Positions 53,396 through 62,895 of a stretch of DNA of 64,000 bases are shown piece by piece. The translations under genes and the position numbers were made by a program. Each line of letters begins with the position of its first letter. Positions within the stretch are counted from its first letter, which is position 1. The notes below the pieces were generated by a model that did not search any database, was not told where the DNA came from, and saw only the letters and a list, made by a program, of their open reading frames with translations. Origin of the DNA: Mesopusillimonas faecipullorum (GTDB taxonomy: Bacteria; Pseudomonadota; Gammaproteobacteria; Burkholderiales; Burkholderiaceae_B); NCBI RefSeq assembly GCF_020539505.1, contig NZ_JACDXW010000002.1:372001-436000 (forward strand). Reading direction: 5' to 3'.

Positions 53396-54201
53396 CGTGC
53401 AGGCAGGTAAGACAGCGGATTGACCGGCGTACCGCCGCGGCGGATCTCAAAGTGCAGCCGTGGAGAGGTGGTATCCGTCATGCCCAGCAAGGCAATGCGA
53501 TCCCCCTTCTTGACCTGTTGACCCGCCGTGACCAGTAACTTCTGGTTGTGCGCATAAGCCGTCATGAAACCGTTACCGTGATCGAGCAAAACCAAATTAC
53601 CCAAGCCGCGTACGCCATTACCTACGTACATGACCTTGCCGGCGGCGGCTGCGGCAACAGGGTCGCCCTGCTTGCCTTCGATGTCTACACCCTTGGTATT
53701 GGTATTGAAACCTTGGATGATCTTGCCCTGCGCAGGCCAGCCCCACGAGACCACGCCGGCATCAGAAGCACGCGCAGGCGCCTTGGTTTCGACCGTTTGG
53801 ACGGGCTTGGCAACGGGTTCGCGAGGCGTGGAGGTGCCTGCCACTGACGAGCTGGAGGCAACTGGAGAAGCATCATCGCTAAGACGCAGAATTTGCCCGG
53901 CCCACAGTCGATTCGGGTCGATGAGGTCGTTCATGCGTACCAATTGAGCCACGCTGGTATTGTGCGCACGCGCAATGCCGAACAAGGTGTCACCCGACTT
54001 GACGACGTAGGTTCCGCCCATAGCGGCGGCAGTGCCGGACTGGCCCCCTTGGTTCAGGTCGGTGATGGGCGCGCTGGTTTTTTTGGACGCACACCCCGCC
54101 AAAGCGACCGCCACCAACACGGCGCCCAGCGCACGCCAGGCCACGGCCTGCTTGATAGGGTGAGTGGTTTTATCTAAAAGTTGCAACGCCTGGGCATGCA
54201 T
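53392..54201 (-). CDS. nlpD: NlpD-like lipoprotein with LysM and degenerate M23 domains
   Basis: A 269-residue outer-membrane lipoprotein (lipobox LAGC, lipidated cysteine near residue 37). LysM (about 68-112) reads YVVKSGDTLFGIARAHNTS in part. The M23/LytM domain (about 155-265) contains GKIIQGFNTNTKGVDIEG, where the first zinc-binding histidine of active LytM is missing; AYAHN and RLHFEIR remain. NlpD in E. coli also lacks it and acts as an activator of the amidase AmiC during cell separation. Start at 54201 has GGAG 7 bases ahead. It lies 15 bases after pcm. No rpoS follows. Confidence 0.93.
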   Translation of the reverse strand: MHAQALQLLDKTTHPIKQAVAWRALGAVLVAVALAGCASKKTSAPITDLNQGGQSGTAAAMGGTYVVKSGDTLFGIARAHNTSVAQLVRMNDLIDPNRLWAGQILRLSDDASPVASSSSVAGTSTPREPVAKPVQTVETKAPARASDAGVVSWGWPAQGKIIQGFNTNTKGVDIEGKQGDPVAAAAAGKVMYVGNGVRGLGNLVLLDHGNGFMTAYAHNQKLLVTAGQQVKKGDRIALLGMTDTTSPRLHFEIRRGGTPVNPLSYLPAR

Positions 54202-54216
54202 GTAATTCTCCGAACA

Positions 54217-55029
54217 TCAAGACTGTGTTCCCGCCCGAAGGGGAACGAAACGCACCGCTTCGAGCTCTTTACGGTGCCAGCTGGACGGGCCGGTGCGCTC
54301 GACCAAAACCAAGCGCTGCGCGCTGCCGCCTTCGGGGGCAATCAGGCGGCCACCTAGTGCAAGCTGCTCTAGCAAAGCTTGGGGTATGGCAAGACCAGCC
54401 GCCGCCACAACAATGGCACTGAACGGAGCCTGCGTGGGCAGACCCAGCATGCCATCGCCATAGACCAACCGGACTCGCGTACCCAAGCCGCTGTCGCGCA
54501 GTTGCTGGCGTGCCATATCATACAGGCCACGCACTCTTTCGATGGCATGCACCTGTCGAACCACATGCGCCAGTACTGCTGCTTGATAGCCACATCCTGC
54601 ACCCACCTCCAGCACATTCGCGGGTACACCATTTTCGCATACTGCGCTGATCATGCGTGCTACGACCCATGGCTGAGAAATGGTTTGACCATAACCTATG
54701 GGCAAGGCCGCATCTTCGTAGGCGCGGCTGGCCAGCCCTTCATCGACGAAGAGATGGCGCGGCACCTTGCCCATGGCGGCAAGCACGGTTTCGTTTTGTA
54801 TTCCTTGCTCTCGCAAGCGCTGCACCATGGCCTGACGCAAGCGCTCGGAATTCAGCCCCAGGTTGCCGGCTTCTGGAGCGGATGGCGCAGCGGCTTGCCG
54901 CGATAACGCGGGAGGCAAACTGACGCGGGCGTTGCTGTTGGTAGTTGTTAGCCCGCTACCCAAGCGGGATCGCCCAAAGCGATTGGTGGTTCCCGACTCG
55001 AAAGGAGAGCGGCCTAGCGGCTTTCGCAT
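54217..55029 (-). CDS. pcm: Protein-L-isoaspartate O-methyltransferase
   Basis: A 270-residue repair enzyme that methylates isoaspartyl residues in damaged proteins using SAM. Core (about 60-270): [21 protein letters not shown] in part, [25 protein letters not shown] in pieces, [18 protein letters not shown] and [14 protein letters not shown]. An N-terminal extension of about 55 serine/arginine/proline-rich residues precedes the core; such extensions occur in betaproteobacterial Pcm. Start at 55029 ([10 protein letters not shown]) overlaps surE by 16 bases; a shorter protein starting later is possible. Confidence 0.92.
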   Translation of the reverse strand: MRKPLGRSPFESGTTNRFGRSRLGSGLTTTNSNARVSLPPALSRQAAAPSAPEAGNLGLNSERLRQAMVQRLREQGIQNETVLAAMGKVPRHLFVDEGLASRAYEDAALPIGYGQTISQPWVVARMISAVCENGVPANVLEVGAGCGYQAAVLAHVVRQVHAIERVRGLYDMARQQLRDSGLGTRVRLVYGDGMLGLPTQAPFSAIVVAAAGLAIPQALLEQLALGGRLIAPEGGSAQRLVLVERTGPSSWHRKELEAVRFVPLRAGTQS

Positions 55030-55772
55030 AGCGGCCCCGCCCAGGCGCTGACACCGGCAAGCTGCTCGAAGTGGGTCAAGTCTAGCCGCAACGGCGTAAT
55101 TGACACCTTGTTTTGCTCTATGACGCCGAAATCGGTGTCTCCGGCGGAGTCGGAAACCATCCCCACCGGCCCTATCCAATAAACAGGCTCGCCATAAGGG
55201 GTGGTTGACTTGACGACCGGCTCTGAGGGATGCCGCTTGCCCAAACGAGTGACTGCGTAACCCTGAATATCGATGAGCGGCACCGAAGGAATATTGACAT
55301 TCAATAAGGTGTTGCCCTGTAAGGGCTGGGCCAGATGCCGCTGCACGACCTCTCGGGCGATATGCGTGGCCGCATCCAGGTGTTCCCAGCCTTTTCGCAC
55401 GAGCGAGAAGGCGATAGAGGGAATACCGAACAGATAGCCCTCGGAAGCCGCAGCCACCGTACCCGAATACAGGGTATCTTCGCCCAGGTTGGCGCCATTG
55501 TTGATACCTGACACCACTAAATCGGGGCGAAAATCAAGCATACCCGTGAGAGCGATGTGCACACAATCGGAAGGCGTGCCGTTGATGAAATAAAAACCAT
55601 TGGCAGCCTGCCTGACTGAGAGAGGCCGATTAAGCGTCAGCGAGTTGGACGCACCGCTATGATTCGTTTCCGGCGCTACGACGGTGAGTTCTCCCAGGCC
55701 TTTCATGGCTTCCACCAAGGCCTCTATGCCTAAAGCGTTGTACCCATCATCGTTCGTAACCAATATGCGCAT
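55014..55772 (-). CDS. surE: 5'/3'-nucleotidase SurE (stationary-phase survival protein)
   Basis: A 252-residue metal-dependent phosphatase of nucleoside monophosphates and short polyphosphates. It starts [16 protein letters not shown] with the metal-binding DD pair, then [15 protein letters not shown] with the catalytic segment, [12 protein letters not shown], and [27 protein letters not shown] in part. Normal length. First gene of surE-pcm-nlpD. The 150-base gap to plsY holds both promoters. Confidence 0.97.
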   Translation of the reverse strand: MRILVTNDDGYNALGIEALVEAMKGLGELTVVAPETNHSGASNSLTLNRPLSVRQAANGFYFINGTPSDCVHIALTGMLDFRPDLVVSGINNGANLGEDTLYSGTVAAASEGYLFGIPSIAFSLVRKGWEHLDAATHIAREVVQRHLAQPLQGNTLLNVNIPSVPLIDIQGYAVTRLGKRHPSEPVVKSTTPYGEPVYWIGPVGMVSDSAGDTDFGVIEQNKVSITPLRLDLTHFEQLAGVSAWAGPLCESR

Positions 55773-55922
55773 GACCCTTCCAAATCCGACAAAATCGACT
55801 GCTCATTGTACTCGCAGTGTGCAAAGAGATCGTGACACTCGCGCCAGTGGCGACGGCACGGTAGAATCCAGGCAACTCCCCGTCCCCCCATTCCTTTTAC
55901 CCTCCCATCCGGAGCGCAATTG

Positions 55923-56570
55923 ATGTCCGCCTTCCCCCCTGCATTGGCAGGCTCTGGCCTGCTGTTGCTTGCCTATCTGATAGGTTCACTGCCTTTTGCC
56001 GTTATCGTCAGCCAAGCCATGGGCCTGGCCGACCCTCGTAGCTATGGTTCGGGCAACCCTGGCGCCACCAATGTGCTGCGCACCGGCAATAAGTTGGCGG
56101 CCGCCCTAACGCTTTTGGGAGACGCCGCCAAGGGTGTGCTGGCAGTTTGCCTTGCGCGATGGGCGATCGACACCTGGCAACTACCGTCGGTTTTATTGGG
56201 GGCCTGTGCCGTCGCGGTGTTCCTGGGGCATTTGTTTCCCGTTTTCCTCAAATTCAAAGGAGGCAAAGGCGTCGCCACGGCTTTGGGGGTGGTGCTAGCC
56301 TTGCAACCCTGGCTGGGCGTGGCGTGCGCCGCCACGTGGCTTATCGTCGCACGGGCTTCGGGTTATTCGTCGCTGGCGGCCATAGCCGCCGCCGTATTCA
56401 CCCCCCTTTACTATATTTTCGGCGGCGGCGCCGCATGGCGTTTCGACGGTGCCATCTGCTTCGCGCTGGTCGTCATTGCATTGCTGCTGTGTGTGCGTCA
56501 CCGCGCCAACATCGAGCGTTTGCTCCAAGGTAAAGAAAGCCGCATCGGCGGCAAACGGAAAAAATCATGA
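55923..56570 (+). CDS. plsY: Acyl-phosphate:glycerol-3-phosphate acyltransferase PlsY
   Basis: A 215-residue inner-membrane enzyme that acylates glycerol 3-phosphate from acyl-phosphate, the first step of phospholipid synthesis. About five membrane segments. Catalytic loops read [49 protein letters not shown] in part, and a C-terminal [22 protein letters not shown] lies before the ATG at 55923; a TTG directly upstream is not needed. It overlaps purT by 4 bases. Confidence 0.95.
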   Translation: MSAFPPALAGSGLLLLAYLIGSLPFAVIVSQAMGLADPRSYGSGNPGATNVLRTGNKLAAALTLLGDAAKGVLAVCLARWAIDTWQLPSVLLGACAVAVFLGHLFPVFLKFKGGKGVATALGVVLALQPWLGVACAATWLIVARASGYSSLAAIAAAVFTPLYYIFGGGAAWRFDGAICFALVVIALLLCVRHRANIERLLQGKESRIGGKRKKS

Positions 56571-57787
56571 GCCAAACCCTTCCCTCTCCTTCCTTGGGCA
56601 CCCCTTTGTCCCCACTGGCCGTACGCGTCATGATGCTCGGGTCGGGCGAGCTGGGCAAAGAAGTCATCATTGCTTTGCAACAACTGGGCGCAGAGGTCAT
56701 CGCCGTCGATCGTTACGACAATGCACCCGGCCATCAAGTCGCACACCGCAGCCATACCTTGCCCATGACAGACGCCGACGCGCTGCGCAAGGTCATAGCG
56801 TTGGAACAACCCCACATCATCGTGCCTGAAATCGAGGCTATCGCTACCGATGTCTTAGTCGAGATCGAAGCTGTCGGCACTGCGCGCGTCACTCCCACCG
56901 CGCGCGCCACGTCGCTTACCATGAACCGCGAGGGCATTCGCCGTTTGGCTGCCGAACAACTGGGGCTGCCTACCTCGCCTTATCGTTTCATCAACAGCGA
57001 AGCCGAACTCTTGCACGCCATAGACGAGGCTATCGGCTACCCCTGTGTCATCAAGCCCGTCATGTCCTCTTCGGGCAAAGGCCAGTCTGTCATACACGGC
57101 CCCCAAGACATCGAAGCCGCTTGGCGTCTGGCCCAAGAAGGCGGTCGTGTCGGGGGTGGGCGCGCCATCGTCGAGGGCTTTATTCGCTTCGAATACGAAA
57201 TCACGCTTTTAACCGTGCGCTGGCGCGGTGCCGATGGGCAAACCCACACTGATTTTTGCGCGCCCATAGGCCATAGGCAGGTAGACGGCGACTACGTGGA
57301 AAGCTGGCAGCCTCAGGCCATGTCCCCTATCGCCTTGTCACGCGCCCAAGAAATCGCCCGTGCCGTCACCGACGAACTCGGGGGCTGGGGTGTCTTCGGC
57401 GTCGAACTCTTCATTGCCGGCGACGAAGTCTGGTTCTCCGAAGTCAGTCCTCGCCCACACGACACCGGCATGGTCACCATGATTACGCAAGAGCAAAGCG
57501 AGTTCGTCCTGCATGCTCGTGCATTGCTGGGCTTGCCTGTGCAGGTCGAGTTGCGCAGCCCCGGTGCCAGCAGCGTGATTTACGGCGGCGTCGATGCCCA
57601 AGCCGTCAGCTTCGAAAACCTGGCGCAAGCCTTGGCCGAACCCGGGGTAGACCTGCGTCTTTTCGGCAAACCCGAGTCTTTCGTGAAGCGTCGTATGGGT
57701 GTGGCACTGGCCAAGGCCGAGGATGTCGACACGGCCCGCGCCAAAGCACGCGCCGTGTCGATGGCGGTAAAGGTAAAAGCCGGCTAA
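56567..57787 (+). CDS. purT: Formate-dependent phosphoribosylglycinamide formyltransferase
   Basis: A 406-residue ATP-grasp enzyme that makes formyl-GAR from GAR, formate and ATP, the folate-independent alternative to PurN. Landmarks are [47 protein letters not shown], the ATP-grasp loop [12 protein letters not shown], and [25 protein letters not shown] in part. Length normal. It starts within the plsY stop (4-base overlap). It would supply purines without 10-formyl-THF, complementing folD and purF elsewhere in the window. Confidence 0.97.
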   Translation: MSQTLPSPSLGTPLSPLAVRVMMLGSGELGKEVIIALQQLGAEVIAVDRYDNAPGHQVAHRSHTLPMTDADALRKVIALEQPHIIVPEIEAIATDVLVEIEAVGTARVTPTARATSLTMNREGIRRLAAEQLGLPTSPYRFINSEAELLHAIDEAIGYPCVIKPVMSSSGKGQSVIHGPQDIEAAWRLAQEGGRVGGGRAIVEGFIRFEYEITLLTVRWRGADGQTHTDFCAPIGHRQVDGDYVESWQPQAMSPIALSRAQEIARAVTDELGGWGVFGVELFIAGDEVWFSEVSPRPHDTGMVTMITQEQSEFVLHARALLGLPVQVELRSPGASSVIYGGVDAQAVSFENLAQALAEPGVDLRLFGKPESFVKRRMGVALAKAEDVDTARAKARAVSMAVKVKAG

Positions 57788-57792
57788 GTCAG

Positions 57793-57839
57793 GGCGGCCA
57801 GGCCGCCTGTATTCGGCACCTGGCGCTAAACCGCCAGGT
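57793..57839. terminator. Two hairpins between convergent purT and tsaD, no U-tract
   Basis: First: GGCGGCC (57793-57799), A, GGCCGCC (57801-57807). Second: ACCTGGCG (57818-57825), six-base loop, CGCCAGGT (57832-57839), covering the tsaD stop. Arms are perfect. No T-run on either strand. Likely bidirectional transcription end signals. Confidence 0.5.
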
Positions 57840-58863
57840 CTTCCAGCGCCCAGCGCGGTCGAATCGTAAAAGCATGCGAGTTTGACTGGGCCAAATCCAC
57901 CAAGCCCGCCTTCAGGCGCTGTGCCGCAGCAAACGCAATCATGGCGCCGTTATCGGTACACAAAGCCACAGGCGGGAAAAACACCCGCCCCTTGAGCTTG
58001 CTTATTTCAGTTTGCAATCGCTGGCGCAGATGCCGGTTCGCGCCTACCCCTCCGGCCACCACCAACTGTTTCAGGCCGGTTTGGCGCATGGCTTTCAACG
58101 CTTTGCTTGCTAGCACATCAACGATGGCCGCCTCGGTGGCTGCTGCCAGATCGGCGCGCCTGGCCTCTGTGACACCGCCGTCTGCTTCGTGCTTGCGCAC
58201 CTGCGTGAGCACGGCGGTTTTCAAGCCACTGAAGCTGAAATCGAGGTCGCCGCTATGCAGCATGGGCCTAGGCAGCGCGTAAGCCTGCGCATCCCCTTGC
58301 TCGGCCAAACGCGAGAGCGCTGGCCCGCCCGGGTAACCCAGCCCCAGCAGCTTGGCTGTCTTGTCAAAAGCCTCGCCTGCGGCGTCGTCCAGTGTTTCAC
58401 CCAGCAACTCGTAGCGACCCACGCCATCAACGCGCATCAATTGCGTGTGCCCACCGGATACCAACAAGGCCACGAAGGGAAACTCAGGGGCGGGCTCGGC
58501 CAGAAGGGGCGATAGCAAATGCCCTTCGAGGTGATGCACCGGTATAGCGGGTTTGCCCAAAGCCCAGGCCACAGACTGAGCCACACTGGCCCCGACCAAG
58601 AGCGCGCCGGCCAAACCAGGCCCGGCGGTATAGGCCACCACATCAACTTGCGCAAGCGTCAGGCCCGCCTCGTTGAGGGTTTGGTCGGTAAGAGGCAGAA
58701 CTCTTTGGATATGATCGCGCGAAGCTAATTCCGGGACGACGCCCCCATAAGCTTCATGCATGGCAACCTGGCTGTGCAGCGCATGCGCCAACAAGCCACG
58801 TTCGGTGCAAACCAGGGCGACACCCGTCTCGTCGCAAGAGCTTTCGTAACCAAGAACAATCAT
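57826..58863 (-). CDS. tsaD: tRNA N6-adenosine threonylcarbamoyltransferase subunit TsaD
   Basis: A 345-residue ATPase-fold metalloprotein that, with TsaB and TsaE, transfers threonylcarbamoyl to A37 of ANN-decoding tRNAs; essential in most bacteria. It starts [17 protein letters not shown], has the metal-binding HLEGHLLSP histidines, [11 protein letters not shown], and [17 protein letters not shown], and ends DLAV after a conserved [10 protein letters not shown]. Start at 58863; upstream codons are not conserved. Convergent with purT, divergent from a purine permease. Confidence 0.97.
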   Translation of the reverse strand: MIVLGYESSCDETGVALVCTERGLLAHALHSQVAMHEAYGGVVPELASRDHIQRVLPLTDQTLNEAGLTLAQVDVVAYTAGPGLAGALLVGASVAQSVAWALGKPAIPVHHLEGHLLSPLLAEPAPEFPFVALLVSGGHTQLMRVDGVGRYELLGETLDDAAGEAFDKTAKLLGLGYPGGPALSRLAEQGDAQAYALPRPMLHSGDLDFSFSGLKTAVLTQVRKHEADGGVTEARRADLAAATEAAIVDVLASKALKAMRQTGLKQLVVAGGVGANRHLRQRLQTEISKLKGRVFFPPVALCTDNGAMIAFAAAQRLKAGLVDLAQSNSHAFTIRPRWALEDLAV

Positions 58864-58954
58864 GATTGTGACAGTGTACAACGGCGCGCAAACCATCTTA
58901 GAATGCAGCAGCGGTAGAAGCCATATAACAATCAGCAATTCTTAGGGGTCCATT

Positions 58955-60247
58955 ATGTTAGAAAGCCTGTTCAAGCTGAAAGAGCACGGCACCAACGTGC
59001 GCACCGAGGTCGTGGCGGGGATCACCACCTTCCTCACGATGTCTTACATCATTTTCGTCAACCCGGCCATCCTCTCTACCACGGGCATGGAGCACAGCGC
59101 CGTTTTCGTGGCAACGTGTTTGGCTGCAGCCATCGGTACGTTCATCATGGCTTTCGTGGCCAACTGGCCCATAGGCATGGCGCCCGGCATGGGCTTGAAC
59201 GCTTTCTTCGCCTTTACCGTCGTCGGCGCCATGGGCTACAGCTGGCAGCAAGCGCTGGGTGCCGTCTTCATTTCCGGCGTTATTTTTATCCTGCTTACCG
59301 TAACAGGGGCGCGCTCCTGGCTGATACAAGGTATTCCCAAGTCGCTGCGTTCGGCCATTGCCGCAGGTATTGGCTTGTTCCTGGGTATCATCGCGCTCAG
59401 CCCAGCAGGCGCGGGCATCGTTGTCGCCAACCCTGCCACCATTGTCGGCCTGGGCGATCTGTCCTCGCCCCCTGTGCTGTTTGCCATTTTGGGTTTTTTC
59501 ATCATTGCCGCACTTGACGCCCTGAAGGTGCGCGGTGCCATCCTCATTGGCATCCTGGTCGTGACTGTGCTGTCCATGCTAACCGGCAACAACGAGTTCA
59601 AGGGTGTGTTTTCCGCGCCTCCCAGCCTGGCGCCTACCTTTCTGCAACTGGACATCATCGGTGCCCTGCATACGGGCTTCGTGCACGTGATTCTGGTGTT
59701 GGTACTGGTTGAAGTCTTCGATGCCACCGGCACCATGATAGGCGTGGCCAAACGCGCCAACCTTATCCCCGAAGGTAAACCCAACCGCCTGGGCCGCGCT
59801 TTGTTCGCCGACAGTACTGCCATTGTGGCCGGTTCCATGCTGGGTACCAGCAGCACCACCGCCTACATAGAAAGCGCTTCGGGCGTGCAGGCCGGTGGTC
59901 GTACGGGTTTAACCGCTTTGGTGGTAGGTGTCCTGTTTCTGCTGGCGCTGATGTTCTCGCCACTGGCTGGTTCGGTACCCGGCTATGCCACGGCCCCCGC
60001 CCTGCTTTATGTGGCCGGCCTCATGCTGCGTGAAGTCATGGATATCGAATGGAACGACGTCACTGAAGCCGCTCCCGCAGCGCTCACTACGCTGATCATG
60101 CCATTCACGTATTCCATTGCCAACGGTCTGGCTTTCGGCTTCATCAGCTATGTCGTGCTCAAGGCTGCCACCGGGCGCTTCCGTGAAATTCATCTGGCAA
60201 CGCTCATTGTCGCCATCCTGTTCGTCATTAAGTACGCCTTCTTCTAG
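58955..60247 (+). CDS. NCS2 (AzgA/PbuG-type) purine permease
   Basis: A 430-residue membrane transporter with about twelve to fourteen hydrophobic segments. The start LKEHGTNVRTEVVAGITTFLTMSYIIFVNP (quoted in part) and ANWPIGMAPGMGLNAFFAF, GTSSTTAYIESASGVQAGGRTGLTA in part, are signatures of hypoxanthine/guanine/adenine permeases of the AzgA/PbuG group, which are proton symporters. It is not the uracil/xanthine branch. GGGG-rich leader but no strong Shine-Dalgarno is obvious. A T-tailed hairpin follows about 80 bases downstream. Confidence 0.93.
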   Translation: MLESLFKLKEHGTNVRTEVVAGITTFLTMSYIIFVNPAILSTTGMEHSAVFVATCLAAAIGTFIMAFVANWPIGMAPGMGLNAFFAFTVVGAMGYSWQQALGAVFISGVIFILLTVTGARSWLIQGIPKSLRSAIAAGIGLFLGIIALSPAGAGIVVANPATIVGLGDLSSPPVLFAILGFFIIAALDALKVRGAILIGILVVTVLSMLTGNNEFKGVFSAPPSLAPTFLQLDIIGALHTGFVHVILVLVLVEVFDATGTMIGVAKRANLIPEGKPNRLGRALFADSTAIVAGSMLGTSSTTAYIESASGVQAGGRTGLTALVVGVLFLLALMFSPLAGSVPGYATAPALLYVAGLMLREVMDIEWNDVTEAAPAALTTLIMPFTYSIANGLAFGFISYVVLKAATGRFREIHLATLIVAILFVIKYAFF

Positions 60248-60325
60248 CCACTACGCCGGCCCAAGCTTGCGCTTTGGGTCGGCGCCCCATACGCGCTACA
60301 CTGTCACCAATAGACTATGCAATAC

Positions 60326-60351
60326 AGGCGGCCTCGATAAGCCGCCTTTTT
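60326..60351 (+). terminator. Intrinsic terminator after the purine permease
   Basis: Arms AGGCGGC (60326-60332) and GCCGCCT (60341-60347) with an 8-base loop, followed by TTTTT (60347-60351) on the plus strand. It sits between the permease stop and the thioredoxin start; it could also act as a leader attenuator for the latter, only 20 bases before its ATG. Confidence 0.75.
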
Positions 60352-60370
60352 AACGCCCCAGGAGCACCCC

Positions 60371-60745
60371 ATGAGCACCATCGAACTGAACCAAACGTCC
60401 TTCCAGGAAGCCATCGATTCCGAAAAGCCGCTGATCGTGGACTTCTGGGCATCGTGGTGCGGCCCCTGCCGTAGTTTCGCGCCCACTTTTGAAGCCGCCT
60501 CCGAGAAACACACCGATTTCGTTTTTGCCAAAGTCAATACCGAAGAACAGCAGGAAATCGCGACTGCGCTGAAAATCCGTTCGATTCCCACGCTCATGAT
60601 TTTCCGTGAGCGCGTCATGCTCTTTAACGAAGCCGGTGCACTGTCGGCATCGCAGTTAGACGACCTGATCAATCAAGTACGCGATCTGGATATGGCCAGC
60701 ATTCACGCCCAAATTGCCGGCCAAGACGGGCAGCCCGAGGCTTAA
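60371..60745 (+). CDS. Thioredoxin-like protein with WCGPC active site
   Basis: A 124-residue cytoplasmic thioredoxin. The redox site WCGPC carries C30 and C33 in VDFWASWCGPCRS; the cis-proline is in IRSIPTLMIF. It lacks a signal peptide. A C-terminal extension of about 15 residues (HAQIAGQDGQPEA) exceeds E. coli TrxA (109). The weak conservation after the fold suggests a secondary thioredoxin rather than the main trxA. Start ATG at 60371 has AGGAG. Convergent with the YigZ gene, 39 bases apart. Confidence 0.9.
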   Translation: MSTIELNQTSFQEAIDSEKPLIVDFWASWCGPCRSFAPTFEAASEKHTDFVFAKVNTEEQQEIATALKIRSIPTLMIFRERVMLFNEAGALSASQLDDLINQVRDLDMASIHAQIAGQDGQPEA

Positions 60746-60762
60746 AGGCTTACTGCTCAGAT

Positions 60763-60810
60763 AAGTGTCAGGTGGCTTGGCCGCTCAGTCAGCCAAGCCA
60801 CCTGACACTT
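60763..60810. repeat. Perfect 19-bp inverted repeat at convergent gene ends
   Basis: Arms AAGTGTCAGGTGGCTTGGC (60763-60781) and its exact complement (60792-60810) with a 10-base loop. It spans the yigZ stop and its last eight codons and most of the 39-base gap to the thioredoxin. No U-tract on either strand. It is an unusually long perfect stem for a terminator; see findings. Confidence 0.75.
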
Positions 60811-61396
60811 CCGCATCGTCCAAAAATCGCCCTTGGCCGCGCGTCAGATCCACAAAGGCCAGTCTGAAAGCCTGCGCTTGCGCTTCGGGTAGCGTCAGGC
60901 TCCAGATTACGCCCTGCCCATCAAATTGCTCAGAAGCCACTTCGGCCTGAAAAGCCGGCAGTCTGGATTGGACCAGCGCCATATCCGAAAAACCGCAGTA
61001 ACACCGCACCGAGACACGCGGCACCCATATCTGTTTTTCGGCCAAACGCAGGCATTGAGCAGCGGTACCTCCGTAGGCACGGATTAGACCGCCAGGCCCC
61101 AGCTTGATGCCCCCAAACCAGCGCACCACCAACACCGCCACACTGTCGCAGTCTTGGCCCTCAATGGCTTGCAGGATAGGACGCCCGGCGGTTCCACCGG
61201 GCTCTCCGTCGTCGTTGAAGCGATACAACTGACCAATGCGATAGGCCCAGCAGTTATGCGTCGCCGTCGGTACAGCATGAGCGGCAAAGAACGCCAATGC
61301 CTCCTCAGGGCTATTCACCGGCCCTGCCACGACTTCGAATCGACTTTTCTTGATTTCTTCTTGATAGCTGCTGGTTTTGCTTAATACATAGGCCAT
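60785..61396 (-). CDS. yigZ: YigZ/IMPACT family protein
   Basis: A 203-residue protein of the IMPACT/YigZ family, with an N-terminal domain (about 10-115) containing HNCWAYRIG, DDGEPGGTAGRPIL and VVRWFGGIKLGPGGLIRAY in part, and a C-terminal ferredoxin-like domain. Eukaryotic relatives regulate GCN2; the bacterial function is unknown, possibly binding nucleic acid or ribosome-linked. Complete and normal length (E. coli 204). Its last eight codons and stop are within the 19-base inverted repeat, so the C-terminal residues are shaped by the hairpin. Confidence 0.93.
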   Translation of the reverse strand: MAYVLSKTSSYQEEIKKSRFEVVAGPVNSPEEALAFFAAHAVPTATHNCWAYRIGQLYRFNDDGEPGGTAGRPILQAIEGQDCDSVAVLVVRWFGGIKLGPGGLIRAYGGTAAQCLRLAEKQIWVPRVSVRCYCGFSDMALVQSRLPAFQAEVASEQFDGQGVIWSLTLPEAQAQAFRLAFVDLTRGQGRFLDDAEVSGGLAD

Positions 61397-61644
61397 GCCA
61401 TCCGCCTCCTACTGGCAAAGTCGGGCACGCCCGACGCTGCCACATCATGCATGTCAATCGTTTTGAGCACGGCATCCACGTGCCGCATCACCCGCGTCAA
61501 GCGCGGCGCCCATGGCGCACGAAGGATAGCATGGCCGTGCCCCCTTCACGCTTGGGTACTCACCCACCCAACACCCTCCATACCCTCTAGAATGGCAACT
61601 TTATCGCTGAAAAGACGCTTGCCGCACATCGTGCCCCTGCCATC

Positions 61645-62895
61645 ATGCTGCCCTTGCTTACCCCTCCCCTGAAACCGGCTTCTGAACGCTATCCGTCTGC
61701 CATCCTCAAGCAAGTGTTTGGCGCGCTGGCATGTGTATGGCTGATCGCGCATCCGGGAGCAGTCGACGCTAGGACGCAAGCCGTTGGCACTGTGCTGGAA
61801 GTGCCTTTAGGCAAGCTGCACCCTACGCAGCCCAGCGTAGGCCACGATGAGGTGCTGGGCAAACTGGCTCGATGGCAAGTGAACCCCAAGCGCTGGTCCC
61901 ACGACCCGGCCCTGCAGTTGTCATATTTGAATCGTACGGTGGGGCACAAACTGGCCGGCTACTGCAAAGACATGGGCCAACAAGGCTTGGCACAGCCTTT
62001 CAGCGATCCCGCTCAGGCATTGGCCGCCAGCTTGGACGAACCGGGCAGTTTCAGCTGCGCGGGTCAAGCGCCCAAGACAGCAGGCGACCCTGGCCATGCG
62101 GCACTACAACCCGTCGTCGTGGGGCCAGGTGGCCGGCTCTATCTGATTGATGGTCACCACGGCTTTACCGCACTGGCCGAAGCGCCCGACGGCGGTCTCG
62201 AACTGCCGGTGCGGGTACGGGTAGCAGCGGATTTCTCACATTTGCCGGTGGATGCCTTCTGGCAACGCATGGCACAAGAAGGCCATGCTTGGCTGCATGA
62301 TGCGCAAGGCCACGCGGTCTTACCCGAACATCTGCCCCGACATCTGGGCCTGGCCTGCCCAGGGCAAACCGGCCTCATGGCTGACGACCCCTATCGCTCT
62401 TTGGTTTACTACGCCCGCGGCATAGGTTTCAAACCCCAGAACCTACCCAATTTTGCGGAATTTCATTGGGCCGCTTGGCTACGTGCCCATGCGCAAGCAA
62501 ACCATGAACCCTGGGCGCTGGGCCATTACGATCTGAACAGCCCCACCCCGGCCACACTGGATGGCGCCGTCAACGGCAGGCCCGCTTATGCGCAAGCCGT
62601 GTTCGACGCGGTGAAACAAATGCGGGACTTGGCACCCGACAGCGCGGTAAGCGACCGCTACAGCGCCAAGCAGTTGGGGGCTTATGGCCACGCTACGGCC
62701 GACCATACGCCGGAACCTGCAAAAACCAAGCTATCGCCCCGGCAAACGTGGCTACGCGACGTCAATGCCTTACTGCGCAGCGATGAAACACCCAATGGCA
62801 AACCCCGTACCGGGGGCAAGCTATGGTATGCCTTGATGGCACGCCAACAGCTACCCCGCTGCAAGAGCCAGGCCTCAGTCTTGGCCCAGCCTTAA
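61645..62895 (+). CDS. Exported ParB/Srx-like domain protein
   Basis: A 416-residue protein with a likely signal peptide (about residues 22-42, [19 protein letters not shown]). The next part (about 48-185) looks like the putative ParB-like nuclease fold (PF08857 type): [31 protein letters not shown] and the acidic-histidine motif [13 protein letters not shown] with D169, H171 and H172. ParB folds normally bind or cut DNA or hydrolyse CTP in the cytoplasm, so export is notable. The C-terminal 150 residues are not recognised. It is followed tail-to-tail by an ABC-F ATPase, overlapping by 4 bases. Start ATG at 61645; an upstream extension is not indicated. Confidence 0.75.
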   Translation: MLPLLTPPLKPASERYPSAILKQVFGALACVWLIAHPGAVDARTQAVGTVLEVPLGKLHPTQPSVGHDEVLGKLARWQVNPKRWSHDPALQLSYLNRTVGHKLAGYCKDMGQQGLAQPFSDPAQALAASLDEPGSFSCAGQAPKTAGDPGHAALQPVVVGPGGRLYLIDGHHGFTALAEAPDGGLELPVRVRVAADFSHLPVDAFWQRMAQEGHAWLHDAQGHAVLPEHLPRHLGLACPGQTGLMADDPYRSLVYYARGIGFKPQNLPNFAEFHWAAWLRAHAQANHEPWALGHYDLNSPTPATLDGAVNGRPAYAQAVFDAVKQMRDLAPDSAVSDRYSAKQLGAYGHATADHTPEPAKTKLSPRQTWLRDVNALLRSDETPNGKPRTGGKLWYALMARQQLPRCKSQASVLAQP

